DNA from: CAYJFK01 sp964369475
GTDB taxonomy: Bacteria; Bacillota; Clostridia; Oscillospirales; Feifaniaceae
Assembly: GCA_964369475.1 (NCBI GenBank)
Contig: CAYJFK010000051.1
Span: 1 to 18,487, forward strand
Reading direction: 5' to 3'
Length of the DNA: 18,487 nucleotides
The position numbers were made by a program, and so were the translations under genes. Shown here one piece after another: positions 7,265-13,510 of the stretch. Below the pieces are notes generated by a model, which saw only the letters and a list, made by a program, of their open reading frames with translations, searched no databases and had not been told where the DNA came from. Within the stretch, counting starts at the first letter, position 1. Each line of letters starts with the position of its first letter.

Positions 7265-7703
7265 CTTTAAATATACCATATCGACAAGCTTTACTCCATC
7301 TTCGTATATTTCGCAGTCGTAGTTTTCTGTAAAGAAATTTTTCACCCTGTGAGACTCGGCAAATCCAAGGCTCTTATAAAAAGGCATAGCAAGTGGACTG
7401 TCCCCCGTTCCCACTTGAAGTTCCTTCATGTGGCAATACTCCTTTTTAAAAATTCATGGCAAGTATTCTCCCATAACCCTTGCCTTGATAAGAGGGGCTA
7501 ACAGCGATGTTCTTTATCTCGCATAGACCGCCACCTTCATCTGTCACGACACATATGCCGACAGCCTCGCCCCCTGTGGTAAGCACATACATGTCGCCCC
7601 TGTCTAAATACCTGTCGACCATATCTTCTTGCTCGTCTGCAAGGAGCAAAAGGGTAAGATACTGCTTTTTATTCTCCAAAACTTGCAAAATCTTGTGCTC
7701 CAC
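7244..7703 (-). pseudogene. GNAT acetyltransferase split by a one-base frameshift
   Basis: Two adjacent frames together make one GNAT N-acetyltransferase of about 152 residues. The first (7703 to 7446, GTG start) carries the acetyl-CoA binding region, including NIAVSPSYQGKGYGR (motif A, Q/RxxGxG). The second (to 7244) carries the VGTGDS strand and the FYKSLGF segment typical of the C-terminal half. They join in frame if one T is dropped from the TTTTTAAAAA run at 7443-7452, giving AMNFKKEYCHMKELQV. The shift may be a true mutation, an assembly error, or slippage decoding at that run. AAAGGAG lies 9 bases before the ATG at 7429, so separate translation of the second part is conceivable. The GTG start lies 1 base after the EcsC gene's stop, with its ribosome site inside that gene, so the two are coupled. 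The substrate is unknown. Confidence 0.85.
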
Positions 7704-7704
7704 C

Positions 7705-8490
7705 TTAAAGCTCCCCTTTTTTCATCTCGGTAAAGCGACGTCTGCGATATTTTAAACCTGCATATTGCAAGACTTTATTTGTTACAACTGTATCGTATAT
7801 GCCGCCTGCCGCCCCTACCAAGGGTAGGCCTTGAATAAATTTAACCGTCAAGAGCTCTGTCGAAAGTATATCGGCGACCTTCTTTATGTGCGCCTCTAAA
7901 CTGTATCCCTCCGGTAACACCCCCGAAGCTATAAACTTGTTTATACCGCCATCAACCATAGAAGCCGGCATACCTCGCAGCATAGATGCCTCTATTAAAG
8001 ACAAAATAAAATATTTCTCGGCCTTGCCTTCATATTCGTACCCATATTGAAGTGCTATCTCGTAGCACCCCTTCAAGAGCACCCCAACAAAAACTGGAAT
8101 ATCGGGAATTCCTATGCCAAGCAGCCCGAATACCGTTCCTTTAACACCGGATATAGCGACATTTTTCCGCCTTGTTCCTGCCTCTTTTTTTGTAAAAGCA
8201 CGAGTTCTTTTTTTATCGCCTTTAAGCTTAAAGGCATATTCCTTAAGCTGATAATCGAGCTTTAACTCCTCTTTGTCATAGCCCTTCTCTATAACAGAAG
8301 TGCCCTTTTCAAAGACAGTTTCAAAGGCCTTCAAGAAAGCCTTATCAAGAGTAGATTTAACCCCCGATGGAATTTTCTCCTCTATAAAGTCGTTTATCTT
8401 AGAGCTTTTAACCTCGGCATTATCTTCGAAAAATTTATCCTCTTTTTTCTGTATTTTCAATAGCTCTTTATCAAGCGCATTAACCGACAT
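7705..8490 (-). CDS. EcsC-family protein
   Basis: A 261-residue protein. The N-terminal third is charged and likely helical; from about residue 112 the EcsC-family features appear: small-residue hydrophobic stretch GTVFGLLGIGIPDIPVFVGV, then LKGCYEIALQYGYEYE, a second conserved block at LPLVGAAGGIYDTVVTNKVLQYA near 223-245, and the C-terminal YRRRRF. EcsC proteins are named after the third gene of the Bacillus ecs operon, but their biochemical role is poorly defined and membrane association is likely. GAGGAGGGGA precedes the ATG. It is followed directly by the broken GNAT gene as an operon. Confidence 0.83.
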   Translation of the reverse strand: MSVNALDKELLKIQKKEDKFFEDNAEVKSSKINDFIEEKIPSGVKSTLDKAFLKAFETVFEKGTSVIEKGYDKEELKLDYQLKEYAFKLKGDKKRTRAFTKKEAGTRRKNVAISGVKGTVFGLLGIGIPDIPVFVGVLLKGCYEIALQYGYEYEGKAEKYFILSLIEASMLRGMPASMVDGGINKFIASGVLPEGYSLEAHIKKVADILSTELLTVKFIQGLPLVGAAGGIYDTVVTNKVLQYAGLKYRRRRFTEMKKGEL

Positions 8491-8523
8491 ACATTCCCCT
8501 CCTCAAAGCCAATATATATTAAC

Positions 8524-8550
8524 TGTATAGCATAAGCGCTCTTTTGTCAA
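8524..8550 (-). promoter_or_regulatory. Tentative promoter of the EcsC-GNAT operon
   Basis: A perfect TTGACA is at 8545-8550 on the minus strand. The -10 is ambiguous: TATACA with a short 15-bp spacer (8524-8529) or TACAGT with 17 bp. It is back to back with the promoter at 8570. Confidence 0.45.
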
Positions 8551-8569
8551 ATCAAACCCATATCATTGC

Positions 8570-8598
8570 TTGACCGCTTTGCCACAGTGTAATATAAT
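8570..8598 (+). promoter_or_regulatory. Consensus sigma-A promoter of the small membrane-anchored protein gene
   Basis: TTGACC (8570-8575), exactly 17 bp, then a perfect TATAAT (8593-8598). AGGAGG follows at 8610-8615 and the ATG at 8622, so the leader is very short. Confidence 0.82.
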
Positions 8599-8621
8599 AT
8601 TTTATAAGTAGGAGGTATATT

Positions 8622-9038
8622 ATGATAACGTATATTAATGTTAAGAAAAAAGATGATCCATTTAAAAAGGCCGTTTTTATTGCTCTTGGCAGTATATTTG
8701 TATATTTCCTTATAATAATGGCTTATTTGTTTTTCCCAAGACATGCCGAATATAATCACGACTATGTAGCCTATTCTACCGACTTGACAAGCACTTCTTT
8801 TAACATGCAACTTAAGACAACCGATGGCAACTTTTTCAAATATTCGGGCAACAAAGCTCATACGAGCGGCGACAGCCTTTATGTAACTGTATATCGTTCT
8901 TCCTATCTAAACTTTTTTGTTAAGACGGCAGATCATCACAACATGGCCGATGTAACGATAGATGGCGATCATTCAAAGATAACAAAGGTATACGCTTTAC
9001 AGCCAAATGGTAAAGCGGTGCTCATATGGGAAGAGTAA
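8622..9038 (+). CDS. Small membrane-anchored protein of unknown function
   Basis: A 138-residue protein: short basic cytoplasmic N-terminus (KKKDDPFKK), one membrane helix at about 18-38, then a 100-residue polar, beta-strand-rich domain expected outside the cell. No lipobox, cysteine pair or enzyme motif is visible. It has a strong promoter and an ideal ribosome binding site, so it is probably well expressed as a single gene. No terminator is evident behind it. No function is assigned. Confidence 0.75.
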   Translation: MITYINVKKKDDPFKKAVFIALGSIFVYFLIIMAYLFFPRHAEYNHDYVAYSTDLTSTSFNMQLKTTDGNFFKYSGNKAHTSGDSLYVTVYRSSYLNFFVKTADHHNMADVTIDGDHSKITKVYALQPNGKAVLIWEE

Positions 9039-9104
9039 AACCTTACATCTCCTTGCTGGTTTTGCTCGATGATTTATCGACTTGCATGAAAATCTTATAA
9101 AGTA

Positions 9105-9133
9105 TTGACAAATCTCTAATTTTATTTTACATT
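9105..9133 (+). promoter_or_regulatory. Promoter of the cat leader and gene
   Basis: A perfect TTGACA (9105-9110) with TACATT (9128-9133) at 17 bp. A better-looking TATAAA (9133-9138) is 22 bp away and less likely. Either would start the transcript just before the leader peptide's ribosome site, as in known cat attenuators. Confidence 0.6.
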
Positions 9134-9163
9134 ATAAATATCTTCACAATAAAGGAGTGCAAT

Positions 9164-9184
9164 ATGGTCGATACAAATGGTTAA
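9164..9184 (+). CDS. Six-codon cat leader peptide (MVDTNG)
   Basis: A complete tiny frame, ATG-GTC-GAT-ACA-AAT-GGT-TAA, with AAAGGAG (9151-9157) six bases upstream. It resembles the leader of inducible cat-86, whose stalling peptide starts MVKTD: here MVDTN, with Thr at position 4, the penultimate residue when codon 5 is in the P site. Chloramphenicol arrests ribosomes preferentially when the penultimate residue is Ala, Ser or Thr. A ribosome paused there would cover the left arm of the hairpin that begins directly after this stop codon. The role as attenuator leader is inferred from this arrangement. Confidence 0.82.
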   Translation: MVDTNG

Positions 9185-9219
9185 GGCCTCCACTAAAAAA
9201 TAATAATAAAACGGAGGCC
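9185..9219 (+). promoter_or_regulatory. Translational attenuator hairpin hiding the cat ribosome binding site
   Basis: GGCCTCC (9185-9191) pairs perfectly with GGAGGCC (9213-9219) around a 21-base A-rich loop. The right arm contains the GGAGG Shine-Dalgarno of the cat gene (ATG at 9224), so folding should block translation. A drug-stalled ribosome on the leader would open it. This is the established cat/erm-type translational attenuation layout. Confidence 0.88.
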
Positions 9220-9223
9220 AAAT

Positions 9224-9835
9224 ATGAGCTTTAAAAAAATAGATATGGAAAACTGGAACAGAACAAATTTATACACCCACTTTATGGTAAACAACCCCTG
9301 CACATACAGCATGACCGTCGATATCGATGTAACAAAAATGCTGGCCGGCATAAAATTAAAGGGCCTTAAATTCTTCCCTGTATTTCTATATGCGTTAAGC
9401 TGTGTTGTAAACAAAACAGACCAGTTTAAAATGGATATAGACAAAGAGGGCAACCTTGGCATGCACGAGGTCTGCAATCCGTCTTTTTCACTACTCGAAG
9501 AAGGTATGCCACATTTTGAGAATAAATCGATTGGCCACAGCGAGGATTTTGAAACATTTTATAACGACTATATAAACAAAAACTACATCCCCGACGACAA
9601 GAATATTTTTAATGTATCGTGCATCTCGTGGGCGCATTTTACAAGCTTTAACCTAAATATAAAAAACGATGCCGATTATCTGCGCCCTATATTCACAATG
9701 GGAAAATACAAAACGTCAAACGGCATATCAAACATGCCGCTCGCAATTCAAGTTCACCATGCGGTCTGCGACGGAGAACACATTTCTAAGTTTGTTATAG
9801 ACCTGCAAGATTTTGTAAGCACCATGACATTTTAA
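9224..9835 (+). CDS. cat: Chloramphenicol acetyltransferase (type A, CAT family)
   Basis: A 203-residue cytoplasmic enzyme that would transfer acetyl from acetyl-CoA to the 3-hydroxyl of chloramphenicol, acting as a trimer. The catalytic signature HHAVCDG is at 178-184 (general base H179, structural D183). The family stretch NIFNVSCISWAHFTSFNLN (127-145) and the N-terminal NPCTYSMTVDIDVT segment also match. It is slightly shorter than the usual 210-220 residues, and begins at the ATG preceded by the hairpin-bound GGAGG. Expression is likely drug-inducible through the leader. Base composition is similar to its neighbours, and no transposase or resolvase is near, so a chromosomal, long-resident gene is plausible. 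Activity toward chloramphenicol itself is inferred from family and leader. Confidence 0.9.
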   Translation: MSFKKIDMENWNRTNLYTHFMVNNPCTYSMTVDIDVTKMLAGIKLKGLKFFPVFLYALSCVVNKTDQFKMDIDKEGNLGMHEVCNPSFSLLEEGMPHFENKSIGHSEDFETFYNDYINKNYIPDDKNIFNVSCISWAHFTSFNLNIKNDADYLRPIFTMGKYKTSNGISNMPLAIQVHHAVCDGEHISKFVIDLQDFVSTMTF

Positions 9836-9897
9836 ATACTCCCCCTTGGGGGGGATACCAATAACTCGTGGCCTCCCATCACCGAGGGGGCGCCCAT

Positions 9898-9939
9898 AGC
9901 AAATAAAAAAGAGGCTTTAAAGCCTCTTTTTTATTTGCT
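9898..9939. terminator. Bidirectional terminator between cat and thrB
   Basis: A 42-base perfect palindrome built on GAGGCTTT/AAAGCCTC with A/T runs on both sides. It gives a hairpin followed by a T-tract on either strand, and it serves both convergent genes; its last base is the last base of the thrB stop codon. Confidence 0.92.
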
Positions 9940-10829
9940 TAAAATGCATTTAAGACCTTAGCCCCGTTATTGTCAGCATTAAGCCTTAGCACTCTATACT
10001 CGGGATATTCCCTTGCAATGTAGCCTACCATACCTGTGTGGATAGAATCGTCGTGCGCAGGCACTATCGCCATCAGTGTAGGCCCTGCACCCGACACCGT
10101 TGCCGAGAATGCGCCAAGGCTTAGCATGTGATTCATTATCTCCTTGCCGCCCTTAACAAGTTTTAGCCTGTATTCCTGATGAATTTTATCTTTGGTTGCA
10201 ACCTTTAATAGCTCGTAATTCCCCGTTAAAAATGCCGCTGTGCAAAGGGAGGAGCGAGACAGATTATAAACAGCATCTGCCATAGAATAGGACTTAGGAA
10301 GCGCCTCTCTTGCCTCTTTTGTGCTGACTTTAAAATTGGGGACTACCGCAACAAACTCAAGCTCGTCACGCTTTAGCTCCTTATGCTGATAAATTATATC
10401 GCCGCCGTCCATAACTGCCGCAACAAAGCCGCCAAGCAGTGCAGGGGCAACATTATCGGGGTGACCTTCTATATCGGCCGCTATTTTAACCCTATCATGA
10501 AGCGACAACACGCCGCCCATCATTTCGTTTGCTATCGTAACGCCTGCCGCAATACATGTGGAGGAACTACCAAGCCCTCTTGCAATGGGCACATTATTTT
10601 CCTGAATTATGTGAACACCGTTAAATTTTATTCCTGCGTGGTTATAGGTGTGCTCTATTGTGGATACAATTAAATTATCAGACCCCTTAGGTATATCGTC
10701 GAGCGATTCTACAAGTATGCCCTCTCGCTCCTCGAAATCGACATAGTTGTAGAGAGCAAGCGCTATTCCAATCGAGTCGAAACCCGATCCCACGTTTGCA
10801 GAAGATGCGGGTATTCTTAATCTTTTCAT
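9939..10829 (-). CDS. thrB: Homoserine kinase
   Basis: A 296-residue cytoplasmic GHMP kinase that phosphorylates L-homoserine to O-phosphohomoserine in threonine synthesis. Visible marks are the N-terminal RIPASSANVGSGFDSIGIAL, the ATP-binding PIARGLGSSS loop (81-90), the HPDNVAPALLGG segment, and the C-terminal SGAGPT motif. The length is typical. GGAGGG precedes the ATG. It follows the ACT-domain gene on the same strand, about 115 bases downstream, with a hairpin between. Homoserine dehydrogenase and threonine synthase, its usual neighbours, are not in this window. Confidence 0.95.
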   Translation of the reverse strand: MKRLRIPASSANVGSGFDSIGIALALYNYVDFEEREGILVESLDDIPKGSDNLIVSTIEHTYNHAGIKFNGVHIIQENNVPIARGLGSSSTCIAAGVTIANEMMGGVLSLHDRVKIAADIEGHPDNVAPALLGGFVAAVMDGGDIIYQHKELKRDELEFVAVVPNFKVSTKEAREALPKSYSMADAVYNLSRSSLCTAAFLTGNYELLKVATKDKIHQEYRLKLVKGGKEIMNHMLSLGAFSATVSGAGPTLMAIVPAHDDSIHTGMVGYIAREYPEYRVLRLNADNNGAKVLNAF

Positions 10830-10849
10830 AAATTCCCTCCGTTATATGA

Positions 10850-10871
10850 GCATACCGAATAATCGGTATGC
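10850..10871 (-). promoter_or_regulatory. Hairpin in the pheB-thrB intergenic region
   Basis: GCATACCGA pairs perfectly with TCGGTATGC around a 4-base loop. On the minus (gene) strand no T run follows, so it is not a clear terminator there; it may act in mRNA processing, stabilisation or as an operator. On the plus strand a T6 run follows five bases later. Confidence 0.45.
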
Positions 10872-10944
10872 CCCATCTTTTTTATATTTACTTTAATGTA
10901 AATTCGCCTTGAACACGATGCTTTGCAAGCATAAAATGGAGCTT

Positions 10945-11382
10945 TTACTCAGACCCGAGTATCTTAACATCTATAACCCCTTTTAGCGAGGTCACCGTTT
11001 CTATCAGTTCCTCGTTTGTCTTAAGGCTGTTATGAGTCTCAACAGACAGTGTAAAGACCGCTACATTACCACTTGGCAACCCTTGGTGAAGTGTTAGTAT
11101 GTTGCACCCCCACTCGGCAACGGCAGACAGAATGCCCGAAACTATCCCCGGCTCGTCTTGTAGGGTAAAGGACATACTCACAACACGATCTTTCGACTTC
11201 TCGTTAAATGTAAAAACAACATCTTTATACTTATAAAATGCACTGCGAGACAGATCTGTATAAACGACAGCCTCGCTAACCGTCTTTGCCTCCCCTGAAG
11301 AAAGCATTTCTTTTGCCTTTATAACCTTATGAAAAACGTCCGGCAATGCGCTCGATTCAACAAGATAGTATTTTTTTGTCAT
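10945..11382 (-). CDS. pheB: ACT domain-containing protein, PheB/UPF0735 family
   Basis: A 145-residue cytoplasmic protein. The N-terminal part (about 10-60, VFHKVIKAKEMLSSGEAKTVSEAV...LSRSAFYKYKD) looks like a helix-turn-helix-type segment; residues about 68-143 form an ACT domain (DEPGIVSGILSAVAEWGCNILTLHQ) that normally senses amino acids. This architecture and size match UPF0735/PheB. The role is regulatory by inference, possibly linked to aromatic or threonine-family amino acids, supported by thrB just downstream on the same strand. GGGGGA precedes the ATG. Confidence 0.9.
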   Translation of the reverse strand: MTKKYYLVESSALPDVFHKVIKAKEMLSSGEAKTVSEAVVYTDLSRSAFYKYKDVVFTFNEKSKDRVVSMSFTLQDEPGIVSGILSAVAEWGCNILTLHQGLPSGNVAVFTLSVETHNSLKTNEELIETVTSLKGVIDVKILGSE

Positions 11383-11424
11383 AATAAAGTCCCCCGTATG
11401 ACTACAATTGTATATATACGAAAA

Positions 11425-11453
11425 ACTTTATCATATTTTACATTAAAAATCAA
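11425..11453 (-). promoter_or_regulatory. Candidate promoter of the pheB-thrB unit
   Basis: On the minus strand TTGATT (11448-11453), 17 bp, TAAAGT (11425-11430), about 43 bp before the start codon. Confidence 0.5.
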
Positions 11454-11476
11454 GTGTTTTTGAGAAAGAGGCAATA

Positions 11477-12580
11477 ATGAACAATCAAGCAGACTTTAAA
11501 ACAAGATTTCTTATAAATCTTGCCTATTACATCACCGTGCTCGGGCTCTTGTACTTTATAATTAGGTATGGCATTATAATGGCGCTCCCCTTTTTGCTTG
11601 CATATTTAATATCAGCAACGGCAGAACCTTTAAAGGGGTTTTTGCATGTTCGTTTAAGGTTTAAACTAACATTTGCCTCTGTTATATCGGTCGTTTTTGT
11701 CTTCTTTATAATAGGTTGGCTCTTTGTACTACTTGCAAGTAGCCTTATATATCAAATTACAAAACTGATGGGAAGTTGGCCACAGTTCTACGATAGTTTT
11801 TCGCATGGGTTGTCAAACTTTACCGACAGAGCGATAGATATATTCCATCTACTCCCCCCATATGTTTCGGCATACATCGAAACATCGATAGACTCCTTTA
11901 TAACTACGTTACCTTCCGCATTTTCCGAGCTTACAATGCCCATGCTTACATTTTTAACAAATGTAGCTACCACACTCCCCTCTTTGTTTGTCTCCGCACT
12001 AATAACGCTTGCCGCTTCCATTCTTATTTCTTCCAATTATGTAGATTTAAGAAAATTTATCGCTCTACAAATGCCGGAGCACATTCACGCAATGACACTC
12101 GACATAAAGAGCTTTTTTGCAATGACCGTCCTTCGCCTTCTAAAGGCATATGCAATTATATGTTTTATCACATTTGTAGAGCTTAGTATAGGGCTAACAC
12201 TGCTAAAAATTAACTCTGCACTTTTCATTGCGGCAATAATTGCGCTTTTCGACATCCTCCCAATCTTCGGATGTGGTGCTGTACTTGTACCTTGGGCATT
12301 GCTATCTGTAATTACCGGCAATTTCCAAATGGGAGTGGGAATTGCTGTTTTGTACCTTATAATAACATCTATAAGACAAGTATTAGAACCAAAGATAGTT
12401 GGCGACACAATAGGACTAAATCCGGTAGCCGCTCTTATTGCTATATATATCGGGCTTAGGTTTTTCGGAATACTCGGCATGTTTGCAATACCGCTCCTAT
12501 TAATAGTTCTAAAGCACATGCAAGAAAGAGATTATATTAAACTTTGGAGGACCTCCGATGATATGCATAATAGAGGTTGA
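11477..12580 (+). CDS. ytvI: YtvI-like sporulation membrane protein (AI-2E/PerM superfamily)
   Basis: A 367-residue integral membrane protein. Hydrophobic helices occur at about 14-45, 64-90, a central pair near 155-185, then a cluster from 215 to 345, in the pattern of the AI-2E transporter (PerM) superfamily. The late segments IAALFDILPIFGCGAVLVPWAL and RQVLEPKIVGDTIGLNPVAALIAIYIGLRFFGILGMFAIPLLLI are characteristic of the YtvI-type sporulation members. What it transports, if anything, is not known; involvement in sporulation is by family. AAAGAGG lies before the ATG. The gene is divergent from pheB-thrB. No clear terminator follows. Confidence 0.85.
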   Translation: MNNQADFKTRFLINLAYYITVLGLLYFIIRYGIIMALPFLLAYLISATAEPLKGFLHVRLRFKLTFASVISVVFVFFIIGWLFVLLASSLIYQITKLMGSWPQFYDSFSHGLSNFTDRAIDIFHLLPPYVSAYIETSIDSFITTLPSAFSELTMPMLTFLTNVATTLPSLFVSALITLAASILISSNYVDLRKFIALQMPEHIHAMTLDIKSFFAMTVLRLLKAYAIICFITFVELSIGLTLLKINSALFIAAIIALFDILPIFGCGAVLVPWALLSVITGNFQMGVGIAVLYLIITSIRQVLEPKIVGDTIGLNPVAALIAIYIGLRFFGILGMFAIPLLLIVLKHMQERDYIKLWRTSDDMHNRG

Positions 12581-12814
12581 ACTCCAAAATATACCGTATA
12601 AGGGCCTATTTTATAAGCTCAAACGCTAAATTTACGACCATTTATTCTTCATTTAAAAATGAGTTTAACAAAAACAATTAAATATATGCTCATTATTAAT
12701 TAATTTACCTTATGCTAACTGTTCATTTTGGCCAAAATATGACACCTTCTTTAAGAATTGGTAACTTTTTGTAAATAGCGCCCAATAAATAACACCATTT
12801 TTGTATACTATTTT
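12581..12814. other. AT-rich intergenic stretch upstream of reverse rubrerythrin
   Basis: The 320 bases between the ytvI-like gene and the rubrerythrin start hold no coding frame with a ribosome site. A 14-bp perfect palindrome ATTTTGGCCAAAAT at 12725-12738 is the only strong symmetric element before the promoter, which is listed separately. No RNA gene is seen. Confidence 0.6.
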
Positions 12815-12858
12815 AGTGTAAAACCTATTTACAAATGTACACTGATATAGTATACTAT
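12815..12858 (+). promoter_or_regulatory. Promoter with nested palindromes for reverse rubrerythrin
   Basis: TTTACA (12828-12833), exactly 17 bp and TATACT (12851-12856) form a near-consensus sigma-A promoter. Several symmetric sites overlap it: TGTAAA-N5-TTTACA (12817-12833) ending with the -35, TACAAATGTA (12830-12839), AGTGTA-N17-TACACT (12815-12843), and the perfect palindrome ATAGTATACTAT (12847-12858) over the -10. These are good repressor-operator candidates; peroxide or redox control is a reasonable inference given the gene, but no site matches PerR or Rex consensus closely. Confidence 0.75.
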
Positions 12859-12900
12859 GAGCGTAAACAAAAAATAAATTTTTTTCAGGAGGACAATAAA

Positions 12901-13437
12901 ATGGCTAAATACGTATGTACAGTTTGTGGTTATGTTTCAGAGGACGGAATCCCCGATTCCTGCCCTACATGTAAGGTTGGCAAAGACAAGTTTAAGGAGT
13001 TCGATGCAACAGCAGGTTTTGCTTGCGAGCACGAGATAGGCGTAGCCAAGGGTTGCGATTCTTGGGTATGGGATATGCTAAAGGCAAACTACGAAGGCGA
13101 GTGCATGGAAGTTGGTATGTACCTTGCTATGAGCCGTCAGGCCGATCGTGAAGGATACCCCGAGATTGCAGAGGCTTACAAGAGATATGCTTTCGAGGAA
13201 GCAGAACACGCAGCAAAGTTTGCTGAACTTATGGGCGAAGTACTTACAGCTTCGACACAGAAGAACCTAGAGCTAAGAATCGAAGCAGAGACAGGCGCTT
13301 GCGACGGTAAGCTACAACTTGCTAAGAAGGCAAAAGAGCTTGGCTACGATGCAATTCACGACACAGTGCACGAAATGGCAAAGGACGAAGCTCGTCACGG
13401 CGCAGGCTTCATAGGCCTAAAGAAGCGTTATTTCTAA
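12901..13437 (+). CDS. Reverse rubrerythrin (peroxide reductase)
   Basis: A 178-residue cytoplasmic metalloprotein. Rubredoxin is at the N-terminus (C6-x2-C9 and C21-x2-C24 for the FeS4 iron), followed by a ferritin-like four-helix diiron domain (from about 55), with ligand motifs EFEEAEHAAKF-like (E99/E100, H103) and MAKDEARHG (E163, H166). That order is the opposite of classical rubrerythrin. Reverse rubrerythrins of clostridia reduce hydrogen peroxide with electrons from NADH through rubredoxin-type carriers and are often annotated 'NADH peroxidase'. The start at 12901 follows CAGGAGGA; an upstream ATG at 12835 lies inside the promoter and is rejected. It is a single gene with its own promoter and terminator. 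Confidence 0.93.
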   Translation: MAKYVCTVCGYVSEDGIPDSCPTCKVGKDKFKEFDATAGFACEHEIGVAKGCDSWVWDMLKANYEGECMEVGMYLAMSRQADREGYPEIAEAYKRYAFEEAEHAAKFAELMGEVLTASTQKNLELRIEAETGACDGKLQLAKKAKELGYDAIHDTVHEMAKDEARHGAGFIGLKKRYF

Positions 13438-13477
13438 AATTTTCACAAAAACACATTTCATCCTTCTTACTTTAAAT

Positions 13478-13507
13478 AAAAAAAACCGCCCTACGGGCGG
13501 TTTTTTT
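13478..13507. terminator. Bidirectional terminator between reverse rubrerythrin and the aminotransferase
   Basis: CCGCCC-TAC-GGGCGG flanked by eight A (13478-13485) and seven T (13501-13507). It serves both convergent genes. Confidence 0.93.
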
Positions 13508-13510
13508 ATT

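Noticed and set aside
8547..8861. Minus-strand frame of 104 codons opposite the small membrane protein gene
   Set aside because: It covers the strong plus-strand promoter and ribosome site, and has no start context of its own.
12581..12834. Riboswitch or small RNA upstream of reverse rubrerythrin
   Set aside because: The sequence is AT-rich with only short palindromes, and the promoter lies downstream at 12828-12856, leaving a leader too short for a riboswitch.
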